Source: Adiantum capillus-veneris
Taxonomy: Eukaryota; Streptophyta; Polypodiopsida; Polypodiales; Pteridaceae
NCBI GenBank assembly: GCA_014529385.2
Contig: CM043970.1
Span: 41,473,279-41,533,278 of the forward strand
Length of the DNA: 60,000 nucleotides
Direction of reading: 5' to 3'
Positions 1 through 13,700 of the stretch are shown in pieces. The position numbers and the translations under genes were made by a program. Each line of letters begins with the position of its first letter. The stretch's first letter is position 1. A model generated the notes under the pieces. It made no database searches. It saw only the letters and a program-made list of their open reading frames with translations, and was not told where the DNA came from.

Positions 1-670
1 CAGGGTCCATTGAAACATGGAGAGAAGGATGCTCCACCATTTGTCCAAGATAGGCTCCATTGAAACATGACGAGAAGCAAGCTGCACCATGTGTCCAAGA
101 TGCTAGGCTCCATCGAGATACCTGAAACCCACAATATTTCGTAGATGAGTGGTTTACATTTAAGGTCCACTACTTGTCCAAGCTATTATTGCTAGTAGCA
201 TGAGTGGTTTGGTCTCAAGATTCACCACTTTTCCACTCTATGTCATTATATTAAGAATATCTGGGTGTTAAGTTCCACCACTTGTCCAACCTATAAGGCT
301 ACATATTAAAGGTTATTCTTTCTTACCACTTGGAGTGACCATGATAGGTTTTACATGGGGGTTTGGTCCCAAGGTCCACCACTTGTCCAAGCTAACTCTA
401 TTGAAACATAGAGAGAAACAAAGGTCCACCACTTGTCCAAGCTAGGCTCCATTGAAACATGGAGAGAAGGATGCTCCACCATTTGTCGAAGCTAACTCTA
501 TTGAAACATGGGGGGTTTACGTTCAAGGTCCACCACTTGTCCAAGCTATTATCGCTAGTAGCATGAGTGGTTTTGTCTCAAGATTCACCACTTTTTCACT
601 CTGTCATTATATTAAGAATATTTGGGTGTTAAGGTCCACCACTTGTCCAACCTATAAGGCTATATCTTAA
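1..670. repeat. Satellite A array, end of a higher-order repeat copy
   Basis: This is tandem satellite DNA. The core box GGTCCACCACTTGTCCAA recurs at spacings of about 50 or 100 bp, followed by variants of a text running 'ctccattgaaacatggagagaag'-like. The stretch around 300-660, marked by the variant 'tttggtcccaagg' at 366, is homologous to the stretches around 5436 and 14177, so this is the tail of the higher-order copy preceding the one at 2007. The array is interrupted at 670 by a TIR element and resumes at 2007. No gene is visible. Confidence 0.93.
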
Positions 671-2006
671 CACTAGAATGGTAACCTAACAGGACATAAA
701 AGTGTGCTTTCAGGGTTTTGGGAAAAAATTCGAAAACCATAGTAGATGCACTCATTTTGAAAAATCCTTTCATGAGCTTATAGTTCAATAAGTACTACAT
801 ATGGAAAAAATGAGAAATTTGTAATTTTTCTCATCCCTTGGTCACTACAAGCCTCCAAAGTTGATGGACCAGTGCATTTTGCCCAAAACAACAATTTCTT
901 ACGGTTGATTGCATATAAGTAAGAGTGGAGATTTTTGTAGGACATGAGATAAAATGCCCCGTTAACTTCAATGGGTTGGTGACCAAAACATATGGTTGCT
1001 TTTACCTCACTAATGTTTTTTTGGGCAAAAAAAATAGGTACAAAAAAGTTGCATTTCGCCATTCTGCGGACCTATCATCAAAGTTTCTATAGTCACGCTC
1101 AATACAGATACTATATACATGTTTTCTTAGTTCTCTTGGGCCTCTGGATTCAAAAGGATCCATGGAGCATGTCAAAAAGGATAATGGATCTCTTACAATT
1201 GGAACCTTGGTGGCAATGATAAAGTGCTAAATACAGCAAACATAAAAAAACTGGGTTTAGCATTATGACCTTTAGAAACCCATAGAAACTACTCAAGATC
1301 TAGCCAAGTTTGTAGTCTATGATTAGATATGGTTACTACCTATAAAATACACACAATTGGCCTAAGTAACTAGCAATATTAAGAAGGTTATACTTGCTAC
1401 TCTAAAATGTATCGTATTCTTCAGCAATCAAAAAACTCAACCATCATCATATACTATGCTATATAGCATATTAGGTCCCCCAAAACTCAAGGAAGATTAG
1501 CTTTATGTTATACATTACACTTACACAATCAAAATTGAATTTGGATATCAAGAAAGTCACCAAAAAATCATAAAAGTGCTAATTTTGTCCAAAAAACAGG
1601 ATTATGCAATTCTTGTAAATTGGTCATAACTTTCAATTTTAACACTTAGCTCTCCCTACAAGCATCAAAACATGTTGAGAACTATGAAGGCCTAACCTCT
1701 AGCCATCTAAACCTCACAAACATGAATTTTAGAGTGGTATAGTTTCCAAAACTTGAAAAAAATCCAAAAACAGGACCTGTTTTTTCACACAGTTCAGGTT
1801 CAAAAATGTTGTGCAAGAGTAAGGTTAATGGTGAGATCGATACTCAAAAAAAAATGCTAAGTTTTTTTCAGCTCATAAGGCAACTTTGTGGATATATAGC
1901 ACCTAGAAATTCATTTTCATACTCTTCAAATATTTCAAGCAAAATGGTCAATTAACAGGACACAAAAGCGGCCAAGGACATAAAGTGTCCTGTTACCATT
2001 CTAGTG
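671..2006. mobile_element. Non-autonomous TIR element (CACTA-like or piggyBac-like)
   Basis: The 1336-bp insertion splits the satellite. Its ends are inverted repeats: left CACTAGAATGGTAAC, right the exact reverse complement. The motif AACAGGACA recurs subterminally in both orientations, and near the right end there is a small palindrome (AGGACA, 5-nt loop, TGTCCT). TTAA lies directly outside both ends, although the right flank has four extra bases compared with the satellite consensus. The first five bases suggest CACTA, while flanking TTAA and the TIR start resemble piggyBac-type elements; the superfamily is therefore unresolved. The interior holds no reading frame longer than about 94 codons, so it would need a transposase from elsewhere. 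Confidence 0.8.
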
Positions 2007-5000
2007 TTAATTAAAGGTTATTCTTTCTCACCACTTGGAGTGACCATGATAGGTTTTACATGGGGGTTTGGTCCACCATTTGTCCAAGATAACTCTATTG
2101 AATCATAGAGAGAAGCAAAGGTCAACCACTTGTCGAATCTAGGGTCCATTGAAACATGGAGAGAAGGATGCTCTACCATTTGTCCAAGATAGGCTCCATT
2201 GAAACATGAAGAGAAGCAAGCTTCACCATGTCTCCAAGATGCTAGGCTCCATCGAAATACCTTAAACCCACGATATTTCATAGATGGGGGGTTTACTTTC
2301 AAGGTCCACCAATTGTCCAAGCTATTATCGCTAGTAGCATGAGTGGTTTGGTCTCAAGATTCACTAGTTTTCCACTCTATGTCATTATATTAAGAATATC
2401 TGTGTGTTAAGGTCCACCACTTGTCCAACCTATAACGCTATATCTTAAAGGTTATTCTTTCTCACCACTTGTAGTGACCATTATAGGTTTTACAAGGGGG
2501 TTTGGTTCCAAGGTCCACCACTTGTCCAAGCTAACTCTATTGAAACATAGAGAGAAGCAAAGGTCCACCACTTGTCCAAGCTAGGCTCCAATGAAACATG
2601 GAGAGAAGGAAGCTCCACCATTTGTCCAAGATAGGCTCCATTGAAACATGAAGAGAAGCAAGCTGCACCGTGTCTCCAAGATGCTAGGCTCCATTGAAAT
2701 ACCTTAAACCCACGATATTTCGTACATGGGGGGTTTGCATTCAAGGTCCACCACTTGTCCAAGCTATTATCTTTAGTAGCATGAGTGGTTTGGTCTCAAG
2801 ATTCACCACTTTTCCACTCTATGTCATTATATTAAGAAGATCAGGGTGTTAAGGTCGACCACTTTTCCAACCTATAAGGCTATATATTAAAGGGTATTCT
2901 TTCTCACCACTTGGAATGACCATGATATGTTTTACACGGGGTTTTGGTTCCCAGGTCCACCACTTGTCCAAGCTAACTCTATGGAAACATAGAGAGAAGC
3001 AAAGGTCCACCACTTGTACAAGCTAGGCTCCATTGAAACATGGAGAGAAGGATGATTCACAATTTGTCGAAGATAGGCTTCATTGAAACATGAAGAGAAG
3101 CAAGCTGCACCATGTCTCCAAGATGCTAGGATCCATTGCAATACTTAAAACCCACGATATTTTGTATATGTGGGGTTTGAATTCAAGGTCCACCACTTGT
3201 CCAACCTATTATCCCTAGTAGCATGAGTGGTTTGGTCTCAAGATTCACCACTTTTCCACTCTATGTCATTATATTAAGAAGATCAGGGTGTTAAGGTCGA
3301 CCACTTGTCCAACCTATACGGGTATATCTTAAAGGGTATTCTTTGTCACCGATTGGAATGACCATGATATGTTTTACATGGGGGTTTGTTTCCAAGGTCC
3401 ACCACTTATCGAAGTTAACTCTATTCTTCTCATAGAGAGAAGCAAAGGTCCACCACTTGTCCAAGCTAGGCTCCATTGAAACATGGACAGAAGGATGCTC
3501 CACCATTTGTCGAAGCTAACTTTATTGAAACATGGGAGGTTTACGTTCAAGGTCCACCACTTGTCCAAGCTATTATCAATAGTAGCATGAGTGGTTTTGT
3601 CTCGAGATTCACCACTTTTTCACTCTATGTCATTATATTAAGAATATCTGGGTGTTAAGGTCCACCATTTGTCCAACGTATAAGGCTATATCTTAAAGTT
3701 TTTTCTTTCTCACCACTTGGAGTCACCATGATAGGTTTTGCATTGGGGTTTGGTTACAAGCTCCACCACTTGTCCAAGCTAACTCTATTGAAACATAGAG
3801 AGAAGCAAAGGTCCACTTGTCCAAGCTAGGGTCCATTGAAACATGGAGAGAAGGATGCTCCACCATTTGTCCAAGATAGGCTCCATTGAAACATGAAGAG
3901 AAACAAGCTGCACCATGTCTCCAAGATGCTAGGCTTCATGGAAATACCTTAAACTCACGATATTTCGTACATGGGGGGTTTACATTCAAGGTCCACCACT
4001 TGTCCAAGCTATTATTCTTAGTAGCATGGGTGGTTTGGTCTCAAGATTCACCACTTTTCCACTCTATGTCATTATATTAAGAAGATCTGGGTGTTAAGGT
4101 CCACCACTTGTCCAACCTATATGGCTATATCTCAAAGGTTGTTCTTTTTCACACTTGGAGTGACCATGATAGGTTTTACATTGGGGTTTGGTTCCAAAGG
4201 CCGGCACTTGTCCAAGCTAACTCTATTGACACATAGAGAGAAGCAAAGGTCCACCAGTTGTCCAAGCTAGGGTCCATTGAAACATGGAGAGAAGGATGCT
4301 CCACCATTTGTCGAAGATAGGCTTCATTGAAACATGAAGAGAAGCAAAATGCACCATGTCTCCAAGATGCTAGGATCCATTGAAATACCTTAAATCCACG
4401 ATATTTTTTACATGTGGGGTTTAAATTCAAGGTCAACCACTTGTCCAAGCTATTATCCCTAGTAGCATGAGTGGTTTGGTCTCAAGATTCACCTCTTTAC
4501 CTCTCTATGTCATTATATTAAGAATATATGGGTGTTAAGGTCGACCACTTGTCCAACCTATAAGGGTATATCTTAAAGGGTATTCTTTGTCACCACTTGG
4601 AATGACCATGATATGTTTTACATGGGGGTTTGGTTCCAAGGTCCACCACTTATCGAAGCTAACTCTTTTCTTCTCATAGAGAGAAGCAATGGTCCACCAC
4701 TTGTCCAAGCTAGGATCCATTGAAATATGGAGAGAAGGATGCTCCACCATTTGTCGAAGCTAAGTCTATTGAAACATGGGGGGTTTACGTTCAAGGTCCA
4801 CCACTTGTCCAAGCTGTTATCACTAGTAGCATGAGTGGTTTTGTCTCAACATTCACCACTTTTTCACTCTAGTCATTATATTAAGAAAATCTGGGTGTTA
4901 AGGTCCACCACTTGTCCAACCTGTAAGGCTATATCTTAAAGGTTGTTCTTTCTCACCACTTGGAGTGACCATGATACGTTTTACATTAGGGTTTGGTTCC

Positions 5001-5619
5001 AAGGTCCACCACTTGTCCAAGCTAACTCTATTGAAACATAGAGACAAGCAAAGGTCCAGCACTTGTCCAAGCTAGGGTCCATTGAAACATGGAGAGAAGT
5101 ATATATGCTCCACCATTTGTCCAAGATAGGCTCCATTGAAACATGAAGAGAAGCAAGTTGCACCATGTCTCCAAGATGCTAGGCTCCATCGAAATACCTT
5201 AAACCCACGATATTTCATACATGGGGGGTTTGCATTCAAGGTCCACCACTTGTCCAAGCTATTATCGCTAGTAGCATGAGTGGTTTGCTGTCAAGATTCA
5301 CCACTTTTCCACTCTATGTCATTATATTAAGAATATAAATGGGTGTTAAGGTCCACCACTTTTCCAACTTATAAGGCTATTCTTTCTTACCACTTGGAGT
5401 GACCATGATAGGTTTTATATGGGGGTTTGGTCCCAAGGTCCATCACTTGTCCAAGCTAACTCTATTGAAACATACAGAGAAAAAGGTCCACCACTTGTCC
5501 AAGCTAGGCTCCATTGAAACATGGAGAGAAGGATGCTCCACCATTTGTCGAAGCTAACTCTATTGAAACATGGGGGCTTTACGTTCAAGGTCCACCACTT
5601 GTCCAAGCTTCACCACTTT
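2007..5619. repeat. Satellite A array, higher-order copy 1
   Basis: The array consists of units of about 437 bp (long) and 362 bp (short) in the order L-L-L-S-L-L-S and so on; landmarks 'ttctttctcaccac' fall near 2014, 2450, 2886, 3330, 3692, 4130, 4570 and 4935. Within a unit, adjacent boxes about 50 bp apart show the ancestral monomer of about 50 bp. The short unit lacks about 75 bp. Diagnostic variants (gaatcatag at 2100, ggttacaagctcc at about 3751) recur about 8.78 kb later, which is about 3.69 kb once the copia insertion is subtracted. The last 20 bp before 5619 lack about 36 bp of the consensus. Confidence 0.93.
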
Positions 5620-5846
5620 TGTTGGAATTAGGGTTGCAGAGAAACGCACACATCTTGGAGAAGACGAAGGAATCTTAAGGCACACAATAGAGAGTGTGTT
5701 ACTTAGTGTGCAATGGAAAGATAGATAGCCCTAGAGTGATGGGCGTATATACAATGCTCGGGGAAAAAAACCTCCTAAAGAGGGAAAAAATGCCCCGGCG
5801 GTCCTAGTGTGTTCACACACATCACTACCACATGTATATGGTAACA
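5620..5846 (-). repeat. 3' LTR of copia A
   Basis: 227 bp, TG...CA bounded, matching 10477-10707 almost throughout; the largest difference is a 4-bp indel around the 'gctcgggg' versus 'gctaaagagggg' segment. Confidence 0.93.
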
Positions 5847-5921
5847 AATCCCCCCTGAAGTGATGCGGTGAACGAGAGCTGGCACATGAGTAAAGGGAAG
5901 TGCCATGCCCTGAGGACAGGA

Positions 5922-8900
5922 TTAGTCCACAAAGGGGAGTAAGCCCAAAGCTTTGCTGAAATCTTCAAGCTTCTCACGAGACAATGCCTTTGTGAAAAGA
6001 TCTGCAAGGTTGTCCTGTGTTGGCACATAAGCCAAGCTGATCTCTCCTACTGAGAGCCTCTCCCTGACATAGTGGTAATGCACCTCAATGTGCTTTGTGC
6101 GAGCATGAAAAACTAGGTTCCTCGCAACTGCCAATGCGCTCTGAATGTCAGTGTAGATAGTGTTGGGAGTGTCTTGTCCAACACCCAAATCAGCCATAAG
6201 GCGTCAGAGCCATACACACTCAACCGTAGCTGTGAAGACTGCCCTGTACTCAGCCTCACAACTCGAAGGGGCCACAGTAGTTTGCTTCTTGCTCAACCAT
6301 GATGTACATGAACTGCCAAGCATGAAACAAAAACCACTTGTGGACACTCGCGTGTCAAAACAACCAGCCCAATCAGAGTCCAAAAAAGCATGTAAGTCTG
6401 GCGGCAATGATCCCCCCTTGGGATAAAACAAGCCAAGATGTAAAGTGCCACTAAGGTAGCGGAAAATCCTCTTGACAGTCTGCCAATGCAAACTGAATAT
6501 CTGGCCTCGTGTTGCATACATAAATGAGGAAACCAACAACAGTTTGGTAAAGAGTGACATCACCAGGATCGCCAGCATCATGTAGACTCAACTTCAAACC
6601 TGTTTCCATGGTAGTGACAATAGGTTTGCAATCCTCAAGTCCAAACTTACATAGCAATGTCTCTATGTATCTTTTCTGACACAAGGCAATACCACCATCA
6701 CACTGCTTAAACTGTATACCCAAATAATGATGCAACATCCCCAAATCTTTCATCTTGAAAGTAGAATTCAATTCAGCCTTAAATTCAAAAATATGTCTCT
6801 CATTTGGTCCAGTGATCAGCAAATCATCAACATAAAGAACCACGATGAGAAATACGTCAACCTCACGCTTTACGTACAATGTGCTTTCTGTTGGACTGTT
6901 ACGAAAGCCTTGTTTGACCAAATGAGTGTCAGCTTTCTCATACTAAGCACGAGGAGATTGCTTCAACCCATACAAAGCCTTGTTACATTTGCACCACTTT
7001 GTCCTCTTGTCCTTTTATGACAAAACCGCGAGGCTGCGTTACATAAACTTCCTCGAATATGTCACCATTCAAGAAAGCAGTAACAATGTCTGATTGATGT
7101 ACATCCCAACCAAAATGAGTTGCCAATGCACATAGAAAATGCACAGTAGTCATACGACAAGTGGGAGAAAAAGTCTCTTCATAGTCTATGCCTTTTTGTT
7201 GTGCATAACCCTTTGCAACAAGTCGAGCCTTATGGCGATCGATCTCACCATCCGGCTTGCGTTTCAACTTGTAAACCCACTTCGTACCAATGGCCTTTTT
7301 GCCAGGAGGCAAATCACACAAAGTCCATGTGTCATTCTCTATAAGTGCATCATATTCTGATTGCATGGCAGCCATCCAATTTTCTGAATTTTGTGCTTCA
7401 TCAAAAAACAGAGGCTCCTCAACATCATGTAAGCTAGACACAGCCAAAGCATAACAATCTGATGCATAAGATGCATGGCGAGAGCCTGAACGAGTACGAC
7501 TAGACAAAGGTGCATCCAATTTACTGTCACACAAAGTGTGCACTAGCCATTTTGGCATACCTCTAGCCTGCTCATTTTCAGCCCTTTCCTCATCGAGTAC
7601 ATCATGTACATCTGCATCAGTAATAGGCTGATCTTAAACATTTTTAGAAACCCCCATAGGCTGTACATTTGCCTCATTGGAACTTACATTCGTATTTCCA
7701 CCACTGAAAAGAGGCAATAAAGTGTCATAAATGTCCTGTGAGCTTACATTACTGTCTCTAGTACATGACAGCAAGGGCTGAACAGAATATTCCACAAACA
7801 CTACATCCCGAGAAACCAGAATACGTTTTGTTTGCGGATGATACAACCTGTAACCTTTGCTTTCAGCATTATAACCAACAAAAATACATTTGACAGCCTT
7901 ATCATCCAATTTTTTGCGCTGCACTTGTGGCACCAAAGCATATGCCAAACAGCCAAAAACACGCATGTGCTCAATAGAAGGTTTTCTATCATGCCATGCT
8001 TCATATGGAATAATAGACTACAAAGCTTTCATAGGACACCTGTTAAAAACATAAGTGGCACACATAATGGCCTCAAGACAAAAAGAATGCGGTAAAGCTT
8101 GACTTTTGACCATACATCGTGCCATTTTTGTCAGTGACCTGTTTTTCCTCTCAGCAACACCATTTTGCTGAGGTGTATAAGGCACTGTACATTGGTGTTT
8201 TATCCCACGACTAGCCAGAAATGCATTAAATTCATGAGACATATACTCCCCCCCTCGATCGGAACGGAGGGTGCCCATAGCACATTTCGAGACATTTTCA
8301 GCCAAAGACAGAAATTGTTTGAAGCACATAAAACTTCGGACTTCGCTTTAAGCGGAAATACCCATGCATGCCTGGAGTAATCATCAATGAAAGTCACGAA
8401 GTACAGGTAATTTCCCAAGGACGGAGTTTGCAGGGCCCACAAACATCACTATGCACAAGCTGCAACTTGCATGTGGCCCGAACTGAACCATCCTTTGGAA
8501 ATTTAGAACGTTGCATCTTACCGAAAATACAGCCTTCACAAACATGTTTGACAGGTGCTTCAAGAGGCGGCAAAGAAGCAACCATATCAGATTTCTGCAA
8601 ACGTAGCAAACGCAACAAAATTCAGATGACCAAAACGTGCATGCCAAAGTTTTGCATCTGAAATAGCCCTTGAATCTGCAACACCTTATACAACCCACAA
8701 CACAAAAGCCCAGATGCAACAATTTCATCACCAAAACTAAGATCATGAACTGTACATTTGTCATCCACAAATTTGACTACAAGTCCAAGTCTAGGAAGTG
8801 CGGATACAGACAAGAGATTCTTCTTGATCCCAGGTACATAAAGTGCATCAACAAGTGTGAAGGAACTGCCATTAGCAGCAGTGAGCACAATCTTTCCAAC

Positions 8901-10114
8901 TCCCTGAACTGGATACAAGGCGTTGTTGGCACAAGTGACTGAATTCCCATGAGGGACACACTCGAGAGAGGTAAACAATTCACGATGTGAGGTAATGTGC
9001 TTTGTAGCACCACTATTGAAATACCACACATGTGAATCTGCAGCAACTGACAAGTATGCATCATGGACAGCAGGATTGTAAGTGCACTCTGCACTAAAAG
9101 CCCATTCTGCATCAACATCAGCAACACAGTCTCCTTTCACAAAAGACTCAACAATGGCTGCATTTGTAGTGGAACCAGCATTTGCAGTGGAACCACGCTC
9201 TTTCTTCTTAGCCTCTTTGGCCTTCAACTTAGGACACGACTTGATCAAGTGATCATTGGCTTTACAATAATGGCAACACATCTTCTTTTTTCCCTTATCA
9301 CCAGAATTGCCAGACGAAGTACTGCCAGCAGAAGCATTAGGAACAGAATTTTTGCCACTCGCAGCAGAACCATAAGAAGTGGTTGCATTACTGTTACCAC
9401 CCTTTCCTTGAGAAGCAATAATAGCCTGTTCAACTGCACACTCCCTAGTCCTGTTTTTTCTAGAAAGTGACTCTTGCAACAGCAATGTGCATAATGCATC
9501 AAACTTGACAACTTCAGGATTTCCTTGGGTCATCAGTCTCCAAGTACTAGCAAAAGTCTGGTAGGAATCTGGTAAGGCATCAAGAACAGTTTGCACAAGG
9601 GAACTGTCTGAAATGACTTCACCTGTAGAAATAAGCTGCTCATTGATATCCTTGACACTAGCAAGGAAAGTGTCCATATCATCTTCCTCATGCATAATCT
9701 TCGACTCCAGCTCTTTACGCAGCAAAGTAATTTTAGCCTCATTGCGGCTTGCATAAAGACCTGCTAGAATATCCCAAGCCTGTTTTGCAGATTTTGGTGA
9801 ACGGATGTGAGGAACAATGGTGCGCTTCACAGACAACGCAATCAATGCATGAGCCTGCGCATCCTTAACATCCCAACAAGCTTGTTCTGTCGTAGGCAAA
9901 ACAGTGCAATCCTTGCAGCAAGACTTGCAACATCCTCAACATCACCTACATCCTCAGAACCAGGACGTACATCCATGCCCTGCACAATGTTCCAGACACC
10001 CTTTGACACAAGAACATGTTGCATCATATAATCCCACATAGGGTAGTTGTCCCCATCCAACCTGTCCTCAGCAGCAAACATCTTGAACACATCTGTGTTG
10101 TTGTTGTCAGCCAT
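5922..10114 (-). pseudogene. Copia A gag-pol polyprotein, frameshifted
   Basis: Translation would start at the ATG at 10114 (MADNNNTDVFK). Gag follows, with a frameshift near 9890, then a CX2CX4HX4C zinc knuckle (CCHYCKANDHLIKSC) near 9270. The protease site reads NSGA instead of DSGA, so the catalytic aspartate is lost. Integrase pieces (HSD near 8450, LRSDRGGEY near 8265, GVAERKN near 8150) lie in different frames, separated by a stop near 8015. The RT is broken near 6985; it keeps YVDD (near 6830). RNase H and the C-terminal tail end with 'HARTKHIEVHYHYVRERL' near 6060. At least five frameshifts or stops make it a dead copy. The Gag, RT and RNase H identities are secure; no product is expected. 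Confidence 0.93.
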
Positions 10115-10476
10115 GGTAAATGATGCACCTGATGTGAAAACTATCCGAAAATAGGAGAAACGGAGCGGGAACAACCTGTGCTATATATCACAAAACGTAG
10201 AAGACTATAAGGCACCTGTTATGCAGAAAACGACACTGACAAAAATTCTGCACAAAATGACAAAATAGCCTGTGCAGTACTGTCTGTAGTGGAAACGGAG
10301 GCCGAAATGAGCCCAAATCAAAATTCAGAGCAGACCAAGCTCTTCGAGCTTACCCAAAATTTTTGTCGACCTGTGAACGCTCGCCAAAGCTCACTGAAAT
10401 CGGAGAAAGCGAGCAAGCGTGTGCTGGAGCAGCTGGCCACTAAGCCCGGGAGGACGTGACCTACTCTGATACCAAT

Positions 10477-10707
10477 TGTTGGAATTAGGGTTGCAGAGAA
10501 ATGTACACAGCTTGGAGAAGACGAAGGAAGCTCAAGGCACACAATAGAGAGTGTGTTACTCAGTGTGCAATGGAAAGATAGATAGCCCTAGAGTGATGGG
10601 CGTATATACAATGCTAAAGAGGGGAAAAAAACCTCCTAAAGAGGGAAAAAATACCCCGGCGGTCCTAGTGTGTTCACACACATCACTACCACATGTATAT
10701 GGTAACA
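10477..10707 (-). repeat. 5' LTR of copia A
   Basis: 231 bp, TGTTGGAATT...GGTAACA, preceded on the genomic left by the primer-binding site (10461-10475 read on the minus strand). It should hold the element's promoter. Visible inside is 'gggcgtatatacaatg', a possible TATA-like stretch, but in the genomic plus orientation, so its role is unclear. Confidence 0.92.
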
Positions 10708-10712
10708 ACATT

Positions 10713-13700
10713 TTCACTCTATGTCATTATATAAAGAATATTTGGGTGTTAAGGTCCACCACTTGTCCAACCTATAAGGCTATATCTTAAAGGTTATTCT
10801 TTCTCACCACTTGGAGTGACCATGATAGTTTTCACATGGGGGTTTGGTTCCAAGGTCCACCACTTGTCCAAGCTAACTCTATTGAATCATAGAGAGAAGC
10901 AAAGGTCAACCACTTGTCGAATCTAGGGTCCATTGAAACATGGAGAGAAGGATGCTCTACCATTTGTCCAAGATAGGCTCCATTGAAACATGAAGAGAAG
11001 CAAGCTGCACCATGTCTCCAAGATGCTAGGCTCCATCGAAATACCTTAAACCCACGATATTTCGTAGATGGGGGGTCTACTTTCAAGGTCCACCACTTGT
11101 CCAAGCTATTATCACGAGTACCATGAGTGGTCTGGTCTCAAGATTGACCAGTTTTCCACTGTATGTCATTATATTAAGAATATCTGTGTGTTAAGGTCCA
11201 CCACTTGTCCAACCTATAAGGCTATATCTTAAAGGTTATTCTTTCTCACCACTTGCAGTGACCATTATAGGTTTTACATGGGGGTTTGGTTCCAAGGTCC
11301 ACCACTTGTTCAAGCTAACTCTATTGAAACATAGAGAGAAGAAAAGGTCCACCACTTATCCAGGCTAAGCTCCAATGAAACATGGAGAGAAGGATGCTCC
11401 ACCATTTGTCCAAGATAGGCTCCATTGAAACATGAAGAGAAACAAGCTGCACCATGTCTCCAAGATTCTAGGCTCCATTGAAATACCTTAAACCCACAAT
11501 ATTTTGTACATGGGGGGTTTACATTCAAGGCCACCACTTGTCCAAGCTATTATCTTTAGTAGCATGAGTGGTTTCGTCTCAAGATTCACCACTTTTCCAC
11601 TCTATGTCATTATATTAATAAGATTAGGGTGTTAAGGTCGACCACTTTTCCAACCTATAAGGCTATATCTTAAAGGGTATTCTTTCTCACCACTTGAAAT
11701 GACCATGAAATGTTTTACATGGGGGTTTGGTTCCCAGGTCCACCACTTGTCCAAGCTAACTCTATGGAAACATAGAGAGAAGCAAAGGTCCACCACTTGT
11801 CAAGGATAGGCTCCATTGAAACATGGAGAGAAGGATGATCCCCCATTGATTGAAGATAGACTTCATTGAAACATGAAAAGAAGCAAGCTGCACCATGTCT
11901 CCAAGATGCTAGGATCCATTGAAATACCTTAAACCCACGATATCTTTTACATGTGGGGTTTAAAGTCAAGGTCCACCACTTGTCCAAGCTATTATCCCTA
12001 GTAGCAGGAGTGGTTTGGTCTCAAGATTCACCACTTTTCCACTCTATGTCATTATATAAAGAAGATCAGGGTGTTAAGGTCGACCACTTGTCCAACCTAT
12101 AAGGGTATATCTTAAAGGGTATTCTTTGTCACCACTTGGAATGACCATGATATGTTATACATGGGGGTTTGTTTCCAAGGTCCACCACTTATTGAAGTTA
12201 ACTCTATTCTTCTCATAGAGAGAAGCAAAGGTCCACCACTTGTCCAAGCTAGGCTCCATTGAAACATGGAGAGAAGGATGCTCCACCATTTGTTCAAGCT
12301 AACTTTATTGAAACATGGCGGGTTTACATTCAAGGTCCACCACTTGGCCAAGCTATTATCACTAGTAGCATGAGTGGTTTTGTCTCTAGATTCACCACTT
12401 TTTCACTCTATGTCATTATATTGAGAATATTTGGGTGTTAAGGTCCACCACTTGTCCACCCTATAAGGCTATATCTTAAAGGTTTTTGTTTCTCACCACT
12501 TGGAGTCACCATGATAGGATTTACATTGGGGTTTGGTTACAAGCTCCACCACTTTTCCAAGCTAACTCTATTGAAACATAGAGAGAAGCAAAGGTCCACC
12601 ACTTGTACAAGCTAGGGTCCATTGAAACATGGAGAGAAGGATGCTCCACCATTTGTCCAAGATAGACTCCATTGAAACATGAAGAGAAGCAAGCTACACA
12701 ATGTCTCCAAGATACTAGGCTCCATTGAAATACCTTAAACCCACAATATTTCGTACATGGGGGATTTACATTCAAGGTCCACCACTTGTCCAAGCTATTA
12801 TCCTTAGTAGCATGAGTGGTTTGGTTTCAAGATTCACCACTTTTCCACTCTATGTCATTATATTAAGAAGTCTGGGTGTTGAGGTCCACCACTTGTCCAA
12901 CCTGTATGGCTATATCTCAAAGGTTGCTCTTTTTCACCACTTGGAGTGACCATGATAGGTTTTACATTGGGGTTTGGTTCCAAGGTCTATCACTTGTGAA
13001 AGCTAACTCTATTGAAACATAGAGAGAAGCAAAGGTCCACCACTTGTCCAAGCTAGGGTCCATTGAAACATGGAGAGAAGGATGCTCCACCATTTGTCGA
13101 AGATAGGCTTCATTGAAACATGAAGAGAAGCAAGATGCACCATGTCTCCAAGATGCTAGGATCCATTGAAATACCTTAAATCCACGATATTTTTTTACAT
13201 GTGGGGTTTAAATTCAAGGTCAACCACTTGTCCAAGCTATTATCCCTAGTAGCATGAGTGGTTTGGTCTCAAGATTCACCTCTTTACCTCTCTATGTCAT
13301 TATATTAAGAAGATCAGGGTGTTAAGGTCGACCACTTGTCCAACCTATAAGGGTATATCTTAAAGGGTATTCTTTGTCACCACTTTGAATCACCATTATC
13401 TGTTCTACATGGGGGTTTGGTTCCAAGGTCCACCACTTATCGAAGCTAACTCTATTCTTCTCATAGAGAAAGGCAAAGGTCCACCACTTGTCCAAGCTAG
13501 GCTCCATTGAAATATGGAGAGAAGAATGCTCCACCATTTGTCGAAGCTAAGTCTATTGAAACATGGGGGGTTTACGTTCAAGTTCCACCACTTGTCCAAG
13601 CTATTATCACTAGTAGCATGAGTGGTTTTGTCTCAACATTCACCACTTTTTCACTCTAGTCATTATATTAAGAAAATCTGGGTGTTAAGGTTCACCACTT

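Larger units (their letters stand above)
5620..10707 (-). mobile_element. Ty1/copia LTR retrotransposon, copy A (decayed, full length)
   Basis: The 5088-bp element runs on the minus strand. It is bounded by LTRs that start TGTTGGAATT and end GGTAACA. It is inserted in satellite A, and the flanking pentamers are ACTTT (5615-5619) and ACATT (10708-10712), a target duplication with one substitution; joining the flanks restores the satellite text. Next to the 5' LTR (right side) is a primer site reading TGGTATCAGAG on the minus strand, complementary to initiator Met-tRNA. A purine tract with six G borders the 3' LTR at 5847-5858. Coding content is gag-protease-integrase-RT-RNase H, the Ty1/copia order. 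Confidence 0.95.

Noticed and set aside
1-5619. Regularly spaced short repeats that could suggest a CRISPR-like array
   Set aside because: The spacers are themselves repeated, spacing varies, and the genome is a plant nucleus; it is satellite DNA.
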